Assembly (NCBI GenBank): GCA_945828345.1
Contig: CALZRA010000008.1
Coordinates: 1 to 37,460, forward strand
DNA: 37,460 nucleotides
Source: an uncultured Bacteroidales bacterium
GTDB taxonomy: Bacteria > Bacteroidota > Bacteroidia > Bacteroidales > Bacteroidaceae
Reading direction: 5' to 3'
The translations under genes were made by a program, and so were the position numbers. The notes under the pieces were generated by a model, which worked only from the letters and a program-made list of their open reading frames with translations, was not told the DNA's origin and did no database searches. This document shows positions 1 through 8,723 of this stretch, piece by piece (the stretch's first letter is position 1; each line of letters begins with the position of its first letter).

Positions 1-146
1 CTGGGTTGGTTGACCGCCGCAAATGCGCCCTGCAAGGGCAAAAGCGTAAGCAAACTTTAAGTGCCTTGAACACTTGCATTCACACATTTATCCAAATGTC
101 ATGCACCGGGATTTCGGCTTGAGCCCTTTAAGCGGGCTTTTGCCCG
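1..146. repeat. Palindromic intergenic repeats at left edge
   Basis: No gene is visible here. Bases 24-47 are a perfect 24-base inverted match to 37316-37339 at the other end of the window and contain the small palindrome GCCCTGCAAGGGC. Bases 133-146 form a second hairpin (CGGGC, loop TTTT, GCCCG) that looks like a degenerate relative of the GGGCTTTCAGCCC hairpins at 37381-37460. These look like members of short palindromic repeat families scattered between genes. Function unknown. Confidence 0.6.
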
Positions 147-192
147 ACCTCCCTACGCTCCCGACGTACCCATAAAAATTAATCGGACTTGT

Positions 193-223
193 TTTGGCTG
201 TACGTTTTGTTTTACTACTTTTG
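193..223 (+). promoter_or_regulatory. Promoter for the glycine cleavage block
   Basis: TTTG at 193-196 and TACTTTTG at 216-223 are separated by 19 bases. This matches the Bacteroidetes sigma consensus TTTG-N19-21-TAnnTTTG. It implies a start of transcription near 230 and a leader of about 60 bases before the lipoate ligase start codon. No glycine riboswitch is recognisable in the leader. Confidence 0.7.
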
Positions 224-291
224 TCGCGCATATATCCGACAGCCCACCCTGCTGTCTCATCCTAACCCAAAAAACAGCTGTTCAATACACC

Positions 292-1302
292 ATGACACAA
301 CATTTTCCAGCCTGCTTCGTGGAGCTTCCCTCCCACACCGAACACCGGCGAGCCCCGTTCTATCTGGCCGCCGAAGAGTATATTGCACAAACTTTGCCTG
401 TCGACAACTACCTGTTCTCCTGGCAGCTCGGACCCACTGTGGTCATGGGACGCAACCAGGTGGCACACCAGGAAATAGACCTGGACTTCTGCCGCAAGGA
501 GGGCATCGATGTGGTGAGACGCAAAAGCGGAGGCGGCGCCATCTTCGCTGACAACCGCAACATCATGTGGAGCCTGATTACGGGCGAAGGAGCTGTGGAA
601 CCGCTGTTTGTAGAATATGCCGAAGAGGTGGCCCGTGCGCTGAACGAGCTGGGAGCCGACGTGGTACTGTCGGGACGCAACGACATCGTGCTGCGCGACG
701 GCGGCAAAATATGCGGCAACGCCTTCTACCACCTGCCCAACCGCAACATCGTGCACGGCACCATGCTCTATGACACCAACCCGCGACTCATGGAGGGTGC
801 ACTACACCCCGATGTTTCGAAGCTGCAAGCCAAGGGCGTGAAGAGCGTGCGCAGCCGCGTGGCCCTGCTGAAGGATCATCTGACGTTTGGTGTGGACGAA
901 CTGCGCGTGAGGCTGCGCCACCTGCTGTGTGACCGGAGCGTCACCCTCGATGACCAGGCCGTGAAAGAAATCGAACAAATAGAGGAGGGCTACTATGAAC
1001 CGACCTATCTGTACGGCCAGAGCGCGCTGTCGGACGTGTGTCGCGAAGCACGCATCGAAGGTTGCGGCACGCTGGCCATCCACTTCGCCCTGCGCGGCAC
1101 GCTCATCGAACACGTCACCCTGTCGGGCGACTTCTTCGAACTGGGTATAGCGCAGCCATACTTCGACAGAACCTTCTCCGGCAAGCCCTTCACCCCCGAA
1201 TCCTTGCGACAGGCCGTGTTCGAACACGAGCCCGAACGCATGATCCGAAACCTGACGATGGAAGCGTTATTGAAACTGCTGGGTGCCGAATGCGACTTCT
1301 GA
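292..1302 (+). CDS. lplA: Lipoate-protein ligase A
   Basis: 336 aa, a normal length for two-domain LplA. The enzyme adenylates free lipoate and transfers it to a lysine of carrier domains. The biotin/lipoate ligase fold is marked by RRKSGGGAIFAD at about residues 76-87, by the GRNDI motif, by GKICGNAFY (containing the expected Lys near residue 140), and by HGTML just after it. Residues from about 245 onward match the small C-terminal accessory domain. The gene is first in a + strand run with gcvT, gcvH, gcvPA, gcvPB and lpdA. GcvH in this run carries the acceptor lysine, so GcvH is the likely main substrate (inference from position). A good promoter lies at 193-223. Confidence 0.93.
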   Translation: MTQHFPACFVELPSHTEHRRAPFYLAAEEYIAQTLPVDNYLFSWQLGPTVVMGRNQVAHQEIDLDFCRKEGIDVVRRKSGGGAIFADNRNIMWSLITGEGAVEPLFVEYAEEVARALNELGADVVLSGRNDIVLRDGGKICGNAFYHLPNRNIVHGTMLYDTNPRLMEGALHPDVSKLQAKGVKSVRSRVALLKDHLTFGVDELRVRLRHLLCDRSVTLDDQAVKEIEQIEEGYYEPTYLYGQSALSDVCREARIEGCGTLAIHFALRGTLIEHVTLSGDFFELGIAQPYFDRTFSGKPFTPESLRQAVFEHEPERMIRNLTMEALLKLLGAECDF

Positions 1303-1321
1303 CCAATGTTACTTCGTAACT

Positions 1322-1565
1322 CAGGTTATCAGGTTATGGGGGCATCCTTCAGGTTATGAGGCGAAAGGGTATGAGGGATAAGGGTATGAGGTTATCAAGT
1401 TAGAGTTGTAACGCTTGAACTTCGTCCGCTCAAAGAGTCATCTTATAACCTCATCACCTAAAATCCCATAACCTGATCGAAAATCTCATAACCATCGAAA
1501 ATAACCCTATCCCTCATAACCTGAGCAAAAATCTCATAACCTCAGCCACAAACCCCGACAACCTC
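1322..1565. repeat. GAGGTTAT inverted-repeat element, copy A
   Basis: This fills the gap between lplA and gcvT, starting about 20 bases after the lplA stop. The left arm has direct repeats of AGGTTAT and GGGTATGAGG. The right arm has the mirror repeats ATAACCTC and CTCATAACC. They surround a core at about 1400-1446 with TTGTAACGCTTGAAC on one side and CCGCTCAAAGAGTCAT on the other. It is the longest copy in the window and its arms are the least regular. Confidence 0.75.
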
Positions 1566-1578
1566 AAATTAAAATACA

Positions 1579-2664
1579 ATGAAACAAACCTGTCTGTACG
1601 ACCGCCACGTGAAACTGGGTGCCAAAATGGTGCCCTTCGGCGGATTTGAAATGCCCATCCAGTATACTGACATCACCGACGAACACCAGGCTGTAAGACA
1701 AGCCTGCGGCGTGTTCGACGTGAGCCACATGGGCGAGGTGCTGGTAGAAGGCGCCGAAGCCGAAAAATTTGTGCAACACATCTTTACGAACGATGTGAGC
1801 GGCGCGCCCGTGGGCAAGATTTTCTACGGCATGATGCTCCACCCGCACGGCGGCACCATTGACGACCTGTTAGTGTACAAAATGGGCGATGAGAAGTTCT
1901 TCCTCGTCATCAACGCTGCCAACATCGACAAGGACTATGCCTGGATCAGCCGGCAGGCCGAACAGTTTGACGTACAAACCGAAAACCAGAGCGACAGCTA
2001 CGGACAGCTGGCCGTACAGGGTCCCGAGGCCGAAAAGGTGGTAGAAGAAGTGCTGGCACTGTCCTGCCGCGAACTGGAGTTCTACACCTTCAAGCTCATT
2101 GAAGCCGAAGGCGAAACGCTCATCGTGAGCCGCACGGGCTACACGGGCGAAGACGGCTTCGAGATATACGGCTCACACGCCTACATTCAGGCAGCCTGGG
2201 ACCGCCTCATCGAAAGCAAGCAGGCCAAGCCCTGCGGACTGGGATGCCGCGACACGCTGCGCTTCGAAGTGGGACTGCCCCTCTACGGCGACGAGCTGAG
2301 CGACGAAATTTCACCCATCATGGCCGGACTGGGCATGTTTGTGAAACTCGACAAGGAAGAGTTCGTGGGCAAGGAAGCTGTGGCCCGCCAGAAAGCCGAA
2401 GGCGTGCAGCAGAAGCTCATCGGCATTGAACTCGAAGGACGTGCCATTCCGCGCCACGGCTACGAAGTAGTGGCCGACGACAAGGTGATTGGCAGCGTAA
2501 CGACGGGTTACTGCTCCATTTCGACAGGCAAGAGCGTATGTATGGCGCTGGTCGACACGGCTTACGCCAAGCTCGACACGCCCGTACAGGTGCGCATTCA
2601 CCGCAAACTGCAACCCGGCAAGGTGGTGAAGAAGCGTTTCTACCAGAAGCACTACAAGAAGTGA
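1579..2664 (+). CDS. gcvT: Aminomethyltransferase, glycine cleavage T protein
   Basis: 361 aa, the usual length of GcvT. It takes the aminomethyl group from lipoyl-GcvH and passes the one-carbon unit to tetrahydrofolate, releasing ammonia. The N-terminus has the family pattern LYDRHVKLGAKMVPFGGFEMP, then GVFDVSHMGEV near residue 45, SRTGYTGEDGFE at about 187-198 and GLGCRDTLRFEVGLPLYG at about 221-238, all typical of the folate-binding T-protein fold. The C-terminal beta-barrel is present. It lies between lplA and gcvH. The two flanking gaps are occupied by copies A and B of the inverted-repeat element, so read-through into gcvH may be modulated there (inference). Confidence 0.96.
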   Translation: MKQTCLYDRHVKLGAKMVPFGGFEMPIQYTDITDEHQAVRQACGVFDVSHMGEVLVEGAEAEKFVQHIFTNDVSGAPVGKIFYGMMLHPHGGTIDDLLVYKMGDEKFFLVINAANIDKDYAWISRQAEQFDVQTENQSDSYGQLAVQGPEAEKVVEEVLALSCRELEFYTFKLIEAEGETLIVSRTGYTGEDGFEIYGSHAYIQAAWDRLIESKQAKPCGLGCRDTLRFEVGLPLYGDELSDEISPIMAGLGMFVKLDKEEFVGKEAVARQKAEGVQQKLIGIELEGRAIPRHGYEVVADDKVIGSVTTGYCSISTGKSVCMALVDTAYAKLDTPVQVRIHRKLQPGKVVKKRFYQKHYKK

Positions 2665-2680
2665 GGAGGCGGTTCCTGGG

Positions 2681-2785
2681 TGATGAGGTCTTTGGGTTAT
2701 GAGGGGTATGGTTGTCATATTACCATTTGAACGGACAACGTTTCAATCGCTCAATTGGGTGACTTTGTAACCTTATAACCTGACA
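2681..2785. repeat. GAGGTTAT inverted-repeat element, copy B
   Basis: Begins 17 bases after the gcvT stop. Short arms (GGGTTATGAGG on the left, AACCTTATAACC on the right) enclose a core containing TTTGAACGG and TTCAATCGCTCAATT followed by GTGACTTTGTAACC. The core is nearly the reverse complement of that in copy D (10140-10195). The core therefore has a direction and can be inserted either way round. Confidence 0.7.
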
Positions 2786-2883
2786 ATCCCGAAAAGTCCT
2801 CACGCCACCCTCTCCTTCCTTCAACTCCCCCCCCGACTCCGAACAACAAAAATCCAAACCTATCATAAAAAACAATCAACAAA

Positions 2884-3264
2884 ATGGCTAATGTAATCGA
2901 AGGGCTCTACTACAGCGAGAGCCATGAATATGTGAAAGTGGACGGCGAATTTGGCTATGTAGGCATCACCGACTTCGCACAGGAACAGTTGGGCAATGTG
3001 GTCTATGTCGACATGCCCGAAGAAGGCGACGAAGTCGAAGCCGGCAGCGAATTTGGTGCCGTAGAGAGCGTCAAGGCCGCCAGCGACCTGATCAGCCCCG
3101 TGAGCGGCGAAGTGGTGGAAATCAACACCGCACTCGAAGACGAGCCCGAACTCGTCAACAAGGATGCCTTCGCCAACTGGATCATCAAGGTCAAGCTGTC
3201 GGATGCCTCCGAACTCGACAACCTGATGAGCGCAGCCGACTACCGCGCATTTTCTTCGAAGTAA
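2884..3264 (+). CDS. gcvH: Glycine cleavage system H protein
   Basis: 126 aa, full length for GcvH. It is the lipoyl carrier that shuttles the aminomethyl group between the P, T and L proteins. The lipoyl lysine is K64 in FGAVESVKAASD, at the canonical position. The start ATGGCTAATGTA follows an A-rich stretch, typical of genes without a Shine-Dalgarno in this phylum. The region just upstream holds a run of eight C (2827-2834). A stable hairpin follows the stop at 3277-3312. The upstream lplA makes local lipoylation plausible. Confidence 0.97.
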   Translation: MANVIEGLYYSESHEYVKVDGEFGYVGITDFAQEQLGNVVYVDMPEEGDEVEAGSEFGAVESVKAASDLISPVSGEVVEINTALEDEPELVNKDAFANWIIKVKLSDASELDNLMSAADYRAFSSK

Positions 3265-3276
3265 ACCTCTGTAACA

Positions 3277-3312
3277 ATTGGGAACTTCCTGCCGAGGCGG
3301 GAAGTTCCCAAT
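3277..3312 (+). promoter_or_regulatory. Hairpin between gcvH and gcvPA
   Basis: A perfect 13-base inverted repeat, ATTGGGAACTTCC and GGAAGTTCCCAAT, surrounds ten bases that can themselves extend the stem. No T-run follows, so it is not a standard terminator. It begins 13 bases after the gcvH stop and ends 13 bases before the gcvPA start. It could stabilise the gcvH message or lower expression of the P subunits (inference). Confidence 0.6.
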
Positions 3313-3325
3313 GCAACTTGAAACC

Positions 3326-4654
3326 ATGAAATACTTTCCCCATACCCCCGAAGACATCAGCCAAATGCTGGAGGTTATCGGCGTGAAAAGCCTCGACGAC
3401 CTCTACGCCGAAGTGCCCGAAGAGCTCAAGCTGCACCGCGAACTCAACATTCCCGCCGGAAAGTCGGAAATCGAGGTGCGCCGCATCATCGGCGAACTGG
3501 CTGCGCAGAACAAGCCGCTGGTGCCCTTTGCCGGAGCCGGCGCCTACGACCACTACACGCCCTCCGTCGTGCCCTACATCGCCAGCCGCAGCGAGTTTTC
3601 GACCTCCTACACTCCCTATCAGGCCGAAATATCGCAGGGCACACTGCAATACATCTTCGAATACCAGACCATGATGGCCGACCTCACCGGCATGGACCTC
3701 TCGAACGCATCGATGTATGACGGCTCGACAGCTACCGCCGAGGCCATGATGATGTGTGTGGCTGCCGCCAAGAAGCGCAACCGCGTGCTCATCTCAGCCA
3801 CCGTCAACCCCGCCGTGCGCGCCGTGGTGCGCACCTACGCCAAGTTCCACGGCGTAGACCTGGTGGAGGTGCCCGCCGCAGGCGGTACGACCGACCGGAG
3901 CGAAATGAGCCGCCTGCTGGCCGAAGACAACGTGGCCGGCGTGATTGTGGCACAGCCCAACTACTATGGCATCGTGGAGGACTTTAGCGGCCTGGCCGAC
4001 GAGTGTCACGCCCACAAGGCCCTGCTGGCCATCAACTCGGTGGCCTCCCGGCTGGCCGTGCTGCGCACTCCGGGCGAATGGGGAGCCGACATTGCCTGCG
4101 GCGACGCGCAGAGCCTGGGCCTGCCCCTGTCCTGCGGAGGTCCCTACATCGGCTATCTGTGTGTGAAGAACGCGCTGGTGCGCAAGATGCCCGGACGACT
4201 GGTGGGACAGACCGTCGATGCCGACGGCAAGCGCGCCTTCGTGCTCACCATGCAGGCACGCGAACAGCACATACGCCGCGAAAAGGCTACCTCTAACATC
4301 TGTACCGCACAGGGAATCATGTGTCTCTACGTGGCCATCTACCTGTCGCTCATGGGACCGCAGGGACTGCGCGAGGTCAACGAGCACTCCTATGCTGCCG
4401 CCCACCTGCTCCACAAGCTACTGCTCGAAAGCGGACGGTTCGAAGAGGCTTTTGCCGGCGCACCCTTCTTCAACGAGTTTACCCTGCGCTACAAAGGCGC
4501 AGAAGGCGTCGACGCACTGCGCGAACGGCTGGCCCAAGCCGGATTCCTGGCCGGCGTGAAGGCCGAAGGACTCGACGGTTGCCTCATTCTGGCAGCTACC
4601 GAACAGCGAACCGAACAAGAGATTGTTGAATTTGCCAAAATTGCCTGCTCATGA
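3326..4654 (+). CDS. gcvPA: Glycine dehydrogenase (decarboxylating) subunit 1
   Basis: 442 aa from the ATG at 3326. An in-frame ATG at 3278 would add 16 residues read through the hairpin and does not look like the family N-terminus, whereas MKYFPHTPEDISQML does. It is the N-terminal half of the P protein. It has FAGAGAYDHYTPSVV at about residue 70, TSYTPYQAEISQGTLQ near 95, and the fold-type I PLP domain, but not the PLP lysine, which is in subunit 2. Many Bacteroidales have a fused GcvP of about 950 aa; here it is split. The stop overlaps the gcvPB start as ATGA (4651-4654), which favours coupled translation. Confidence 0.95.
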   Translation: MKYFPHTPEDISQMLEVIGVKSLDDLYAEVPEELKLHRELNIPAGKSEIEVRRIIGELAAQNKPLVPFAGAGAYDHYTPSVVPYIASRSEFSTSYTPYQAEISQGTLQYIFEYQTMMADLTGMDLSNASMYDGSTATAEAMMMCVAAAKKRNRVLISATVNPAVRAVVRTYAKFHGVDLVEVPAAGGTTDRSEMSRLLAEDNVAGVIVAQPNYYGIVEDFSGLADECHAHKALLAINSVASRLAVLRTPGEWGADIACGDAQSLGLPLSCGGPYIGYLCVKNALVRKMPGRLVGQTVDADGKRAFVLTMQAREQHIRREKATSNICTAQGIMCLYVAIYLSLMGPQGLREVNEHSYAAAHLLHKLLLESGRFEEAFAGAPFFNEFTLRYKGAEGVDALRERLAQAGFLAGVKAEGLDGCLILAATEQRTEQEIVEFAKIACS

Positions 4655-6129
4655 ACCGTACGGTATATTCCCCCCTTATATTCGAACTTTCGAAAGCCGG
4701 ACGCAAAGGCTACTCGCTGCCACAGAATCCCTGTCCGGACTACCAGACTTCGCAGCTTCCCACCGAACTGCTGCGCCAGAACGCCCCGACCCGTCTGCCC
4801 GAGGCCGACGAACTGACCGTGGCGCGCCACTACACCAACATGTCGGGCAACAATTTCGGCGTTGACACGGGCTTCTATCCGCTGGGCAGCTGCACGATGA
4901 AGTACAACCCCAAAATCAACGAGGAAATGGCTGCGCTGCCGGGCTTCACCGGCATCCACCCCGCACAGGACGCACCCTACATGCAGGGAGCACTGAAACT
5001 CTATGACGAGGTGCAGCGCACACTGGCCGAAGTGGCCGGACTGAGCCGCTTCACGCTGAACCCCTTTGCCGGAGCACACGGCGAACTGACGGGGCTGATG
5101 GTGATCCGCACCTATCACGAAAAGCGCGGCGACCTGCAACGTACCAAAATCATCGTGCCCGACTCGGCCCACGGCACCAACCCCGCATCGGCTGCGGTGT
5201 GCGGCCTGCAGATCGTACAGGTGAAGAGCACGGCTGACGGTACGGTCGACGTGGAGGACCTCAAGCCCCTGCTGGGACCCGACATTGCCGGCATGATGAT
5301 GACCAACCCCAACACGCTGGGCATATTCGAAAGGCAGATTCCCGAAATAGCCCGCCTCGTACACGAATGCGGCGGTCTGATGTATTATGACGGGGCCAAC
5401 CTCAACCCCATGCTGGGCGTATGCCGCCCGGGCGATATGGGATTTGACGTGATGCACATCAACCTGCACAAGACCTTCAGCACACCCCACGGCGGAGGCG
5501 GCCCAGGCAGCGGTCCCGTCGGCGTGCGCGCCGGACTCGAAGACTACCTGCCCAACCCGCAGGTACACTTCAACGCCGAAACGCAGCGCTACGAACTGCG
5601 GTGCAACGGGGAGGCGCTGGGCCACGTCTCGGCCTTCCTGGGCAACTTCGGCATCATTGTTCGCGCCTATGCCTACCTGCTCACACTCGGCAAAGAGGGC
5701 ATCCCCATGGCCGGCAAACTGAGCGTGCTGAATGCCAACTACATCAAGGAATGTCTGAAGGACTACTACTGCCTGCCTATCGACGGTCTGTGCAAGCACG
5801 AGTTTGTGTTCGACGGACTGCTGCCCCAATACGGCGGCTCACATACCGATGCCTCGCACATCACGACGCTGGAGGTGGCCAAGCGGCTGCTGGACTACGG
5901 CTTCCACGCCCCGACCATCTACTTCCCGCTCCTGTTCCACGAAAGCATGATGATCGAGCCGACCGAAACAGAAAGCAAGGAAACGCTCGATGCCTTCATC
6001 GACGTGATGAAGAAGATTGCCAAGGAAGCCCTGCACCATCCCGAAATGCTGCGTCAGGCACCCCACTCCACACCCGTACGCCGACTCGACGACGTGAAGG
6101 CTGTGAAGGATGCCAAATTCTCGTTCTGA
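4651..6129 (+). CDS. gcvPB: Glycine dehydrogenase (decarboxylating) subunit 2
   Basis: 492 aa, full length for the C-terminal-type P subunit. It decarboxylates glycine with PLP and loads the aminomethyl group on lipoyl-GcvH. The PLP-binding lysine is K274 in NLHKTFSTPHGGGGPG. Other family motifs are YPLGSCTMKYNPK at about 77-89, GAHGELTGL near 141, DSAHGTNPASA at about 171-181 and YYDGANLN near 245. It overlaps gcvPA by four bases. A hairpin terminator at 6149-6210 follows, so this is probably the end of the gcv transcript, with lpdA separately started or reached by read-through. Confidence 0.96.
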   Translation: MNRTVYSPLIFELSKAGRKGYSLPQNPCPDYQTSQLPTELLRQNAPTRLPEADELTVARHYTNMSGNNFGVDTGFYPLGSCTMKYNPKINEEMAALPGFTGIHPAQDAPYMQGALKLYDEVQRTLAEVAGLSRFTLNPFAGAHGELTGLMVIRTYHEKRGDLQRTKIIVPDSAHGTNPASAAVCGLQIVQVKSTADGTVDVEDLKPLLGPDIAGMMMTNPNTLGIFERQIPEIARLVHECGGLMYYDGANLNPMLGVCRPGDMGFDVMHINLHKTFSTPHGGGGPGSGPVGVRAGLEDYLPNPQVHFNAETQRYELRCNGEALGHVSAFLGNFGIIVRAYAYLLTLGKEGIPMAGKLSVLNANYIKECLKDYYCLPIDGLCKHEFVFDGLLPQYGGSHTDASHITTLEVAKRLLDYGFHAPTIYFPLLFHESMMIEPTETESKETLDAFIDVMKKIAKEALHHPEMLRQAPHSTPVRRLDDVKAVKDAKFSF

Positions 6130-6148
6130 TACGCGGCGTATAATGGAT

Positions 6149-6210
6149 GAAGAACGGTGAATAGTTGCCACGGCGATTTGCCTCCGCTGCTCATTCACCG
6201 TTCTTCTTTA
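6149..6210 (+). terminator. Hairpin terminator after gcvPB
   Basis: GAAGAACGGTGAAT (6149-6162) pairs perfectly with ATTCACCGTTCTTC (6193-6206) across a 30-base loop and is followed by a short T-rich stretch. It starts 20 bases after the gcvPB stop. The T-run is weak, so termination may be partial. Confidence 0.6.
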
Positions 6211-6354
6211 TTTACTCAAACAAAGCAGAACGTTTCGACTGGTTTCCATATACTATAGAGAATACACTTCAATTGATTCTCCTCCCAAAACGCCTGCTGT
6301 AACTGACGTTCTCACCTATTCCCCTTTCTATTTCTACAACGCATCCCCTCTATC

Positions 6355-7710
6355 ATGAAAACGCTACTTATTATAGGAGCTGGCCCGGGCGGCTATGAAT
6401 GTGCCGTTCAGGCTGCCGCCGCCGGACTCGACGTGCATGTGGTGGACAGTGCCGACCACCTGGGCGGAACCTGTCTGGGCGAAGGCTGCATCCCCACCAA
6501 ATGCCTGTGTCACACCGCCGAGGTGGTCGAACACGTACGCGCCGCAGAAGCCTACGGCATCAAAACTGACTTGACGGGCTTCAGCATGGAACAGGCCATA
6601 CTGCGCAAGGACCAGATTGTGGCCCAGCTGCGCCAAGGCATACAAACCCTGATGCAAACGCCGGGCATCACCTTCCACAACGGAAAGGCCCGCTTCGCCA
6701 ACGGCGACGCACACACAGTGGAGGTAGGCGGCGAGACCCTGAAGGCCGACTATGTGATAGTGGCTACAGGTTCTGTACCCAAATTCCTGCCTATCCCCGG
6801 TGCGCACACACCCGGTGTGATCACCTCAACCGAGCTGCTGCAACTCACCGAAGTGCCCAAGCGGCTGTGCGTGATCGGCGGCGGCGTGATCGGACTGGAG
6901 TTTGCCAGCATATTCAACACGCTGGGGTCGCAGGTCACTGTCATTGAATACTGCAAGGAGATTCTGCCCAACTTCGACAAGGACATCGCCAAGCGGCTGC
7001 GGACCGCCCTGAAGAAGCGCGGCATCGAGTTCATCACCGGTGCACCCGTCACGGCCATTCATGCCGACGAGTCGCAGGAAGGCCTGCTGCACGTAAGCTA
7101 CGAACACCGCAGTGCCGTTCACGATGCCCTGGCCGATGTGGTGTTGATGGCTGTGGGCCGGGCCGCCCATGTGGAAAGCCTGAACCTGGCCGAAGCCGGC
7201 ATTGAGTTCACGCCGCGCGGCATCACGGTCAACGAACACTTCGAGACGAGCGTGCCCGGCGTGTATGCCGTAGGCGACGTGAACGGCCGCCTGCAGCTGG
7301 CCCATGCCGCCACCTACCAGAGCTACCACGTGCTCGACCATATTCTGGAACGCCCCAACCACACCGACCTCTCGCTCGTGCCTGCCGCCGTCTTCACACA
7401 ACCCGAAGCAGCCATGGTGGGTCTGACAGAAGAACAGGCCAAGGCGACCTTCGAGGCCACCCAAGTGCGCAAAGCCTTTTATCGCGCCAACGGACGTGCA
7501 CTGACCATGGATGCCGGAGCCGACGGCTACGTCAAACTGCTCACCGCGCCCGACGGCAGCGTGTTGGGTGCCCACATCATAGGTGCCCACGCGTCGGAAC
7601 TCATCCACGAACTGACCCTGCTCATGAGTCTGGGCGGCACCATCGACCAACTGTGTCACACCGTTCATGCACACCCCAGTCTCTCCGAAGTGCTATTGGC
7701 ACTCAGGTAG
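6355..7710 (+). CDS. lpdA: Dihydrolipoyl dehydrogenase (L protein / E3)
   Basis: 451 aa, normal for this FAD disulfide oxidoreductase. It reoxidises dihydrolipoyl GcvH and passes electrons to NAD. The FAD-binding GAGPGG is at residues 8-13, the redox pair C40/C45 is in GGTCLGEGCIPTK, the NAD-binding GGGVIGLEFA is near 175, and the C-terminal HPSLSE gives the catalytic His440 and Glu445. It lies 225 bases after gcvPB and past a terminator. I see no clear TAnnTTTG element before it. It may also serve 2-oxoacid dehydrogenases elsewhere, but its position argues for glycine cleavage. Confidence 0.95.
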   Translation: MKTLLIIGAGPGGYECAVQAAAAGLDVHVVDSADHLGGTCLGEGCIPTKCLCHTAEVVEHVRAAEAYGIKTDLTGFSMEQAILRKDQIVAQLRQGIQTLMQTPGITFHNGKARFANGDAHTVEVGGETLKADYVIVATGSVPKFLPIPGAHTPGVITSTELLQLTEVPKRLCVIGGGVIGLEFASIFNTLGSQVTVIEYCKEILPNFDKDIAKRLRTALKKRGIEFITGAPVTAIHADESQEGLLHVSYEHRSAVHDALADVVLMAVGRAAHVESLNLAEAGIEFTPRGITVNEHFETSVPGVYAVGDVNGRLQLAHAATYQSYHVLDHILERPNHTDLSLVPAAVFTQPEAAMVGLTEEQAKATFEATQVRKAFYRANGRALTMDAGADGYVKLLTAPDGSVLGAHIIGAHASELIHELTLLMSLGGTIDQLCHTVHAHPSLSEVLLALR

Positions 7711-7713
7711 GAT

Positions 7714-7852
7714 GGATGAGGTTATGAGGTTATGAGGTTATCTGGTTATAAGAAATGAGGTTATGAGGTTATAAAGTTACTGCTGGAACTGTTGTTTCCT
7801 GCCGCTCAAACAGTAATCTTATAACCTTATAACCTTATAACCTCATAACCTC
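7714..7852. repeat. GAGGTTAT inverted-repeat element, copy C
   Basis: Starts three bases after the lpdA stop and ends five bases before the pyrF stop on the other strand, so it fills the convergent gap. The left arm has five GGTTAT units, mostly as GAGGTTAT. The right arm has AACCTTAT and AACCTCAT units in mirror order. The core holds AAGTTACTGCTGGAAC and CCGCTCAAACAGTAATC. It could act as a two-way terminator (inference). Confidence 0.8.
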
Positions 7853-7857
7853 TTCTC

Positions 7858-8688
7858 TCACAGCACCGAATACTTTTCCAGCTCGCCAGCCATCTGCTGT
7901 TGCAGCTCCTTGGCCTTCTCGCCGGCTACGGCAGCAAAGTTCTCGCTCTGGTCGGCATAGATGATGCTACGCGACGAATTGACAAGCAGACCGCAGGTAC
8001 TGGTCATGCCATAGCGACACACCTCTTCGAGCGAACCGCCCTGGGCACCCACGCCCGGTACCAACAGGAAATGGGTGGGCACAATGCGGCGGATGTCCTC
8101 AAACAGCTTGCCCTGCGTGGCACCTACCACGTACATCATCTTCTCGTCGTCAGCCCACTGCTGTGAACGGCGCAGCACTTTTTCAAACAGGCGTTCACCG
8201 TCGGCGTCCTGAGTCAACTGGAAGTCGTGAGAACCCTTGTTGCTGGTCAGTGCCAGCAGAATGACCCATTTGCCTTCGTACTGCAAGAACGGCGTCACAC
8301 TGTCCTCACCCATATACGGAGCCACGGTGAGCGAGTCGATATCCATCTCTTCGAAGAACGAACGGGCATACATGGCCGAAGTGTTGCCGATGTCGCCGCG
8401 CTTGGCATCGGCAATGATGAACTGGTCAGGATAGTTCTCCTTGATATAGCGCACCGTCTTTTCGAAAGCCTGCCAGCCTTTCAGCCCGAAACATTCATAG
8501 AAAGCCAGATTCGGCTTGTAGGCCACGCAATAAGGTGCCGTGGCATCGATAATGGCCTTGTTGAAAGCCCAAATCGGGTCGTCCTCCTTAAGCAGGTGTT
8601 GGGGAATCTTTTTCAGGTCCGTATCCAGACCGACACAGAGGAAGGAGCGTTTAGCCCGGATGTTGTTGATGAGTTGTTGTTTGTTCAT
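7858..8688 (-). CDS. pyrF: Orotidine 5'-phosphate decarboxylase
   Basis: 276 aa from the ATG whose complement is at 8686-8688. A longer in-frame start at 8736 would run through the promoter. It converts OMP to UMP in pyrimidine synthesis. It has [11 protein letters not shown] near the N-terminus, [13 protein letters not shown] at about 53-65, and the catalytic motif [12 protein letters not shown] with K96 and D99. The length and the [10 protein letters not shown] form belong to the longer (type 2) PyrF group found in Bacteroidetes. It converges with lpdA across repeat copy C. A TACATTTG promoter lies about 28 bases upstream of the start. Confidence 0.95.
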   Translation of the reverse strand: MNKQQLINNIRAKRSFLCVGLDTDLKKIPQHLLKEDDPIWAFNKAIIDATAPYCVAYKPNLAFYECFGLKGWQAFEKTVRYIKENYPDQFIIADAKRGDIGNTSAMYARSFFEEMDIDSLTVAPYMGEDSVTPFLQYEGKWVILLALTSNKGSHDFQLTQDADGERLFEKVLRRSQQWADDEKMMYVVGATQGKLFEDIRRIVPTHFLLVPGVGAQGGSLEEVCRYGMTSTCGLLVNSSRSIIYADQSENFAAVAGEKAKELQQQMAGELEKYSVL

Positions 8689-8715
8689 AACCGTGTTATT
8701 GGTGAATTTTAATTG

Positions 8716-8723
8716 CAAATGTA
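8716..8723 (-). promoter_or_regulatory. -7 element of the pyrF promoter
   Basis: Read on the minus strand this is TACATTTG, a perfect TAnnTTTG. It ends 28 bases before the pyrF start codon, giving a short leader. No perfect TTTG is seen at the expected upstream spacing. Confidence 0.55.

Noticed and set aside
224-291. Glycine riboswitch before the glycine cleavage genes
   Set aside because: The predicted leader is only about 60 bases and I see no paired aptamer pattern; the gap before gcvT is filled by a repeat element.
3278-3325. Earlier start for gcvPA
   Set aside because: It would translate the hairpin, giving residues unlike the family. MKYFPHTPEDI at 3326 fits known P subunits.
7714-7852. 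CRISPR-like array in the GAGGTTAT repeats
   Set aside because: The units are octamers with no unique spacers, arranged as mirrored arms, and there are no cas genes in the window.
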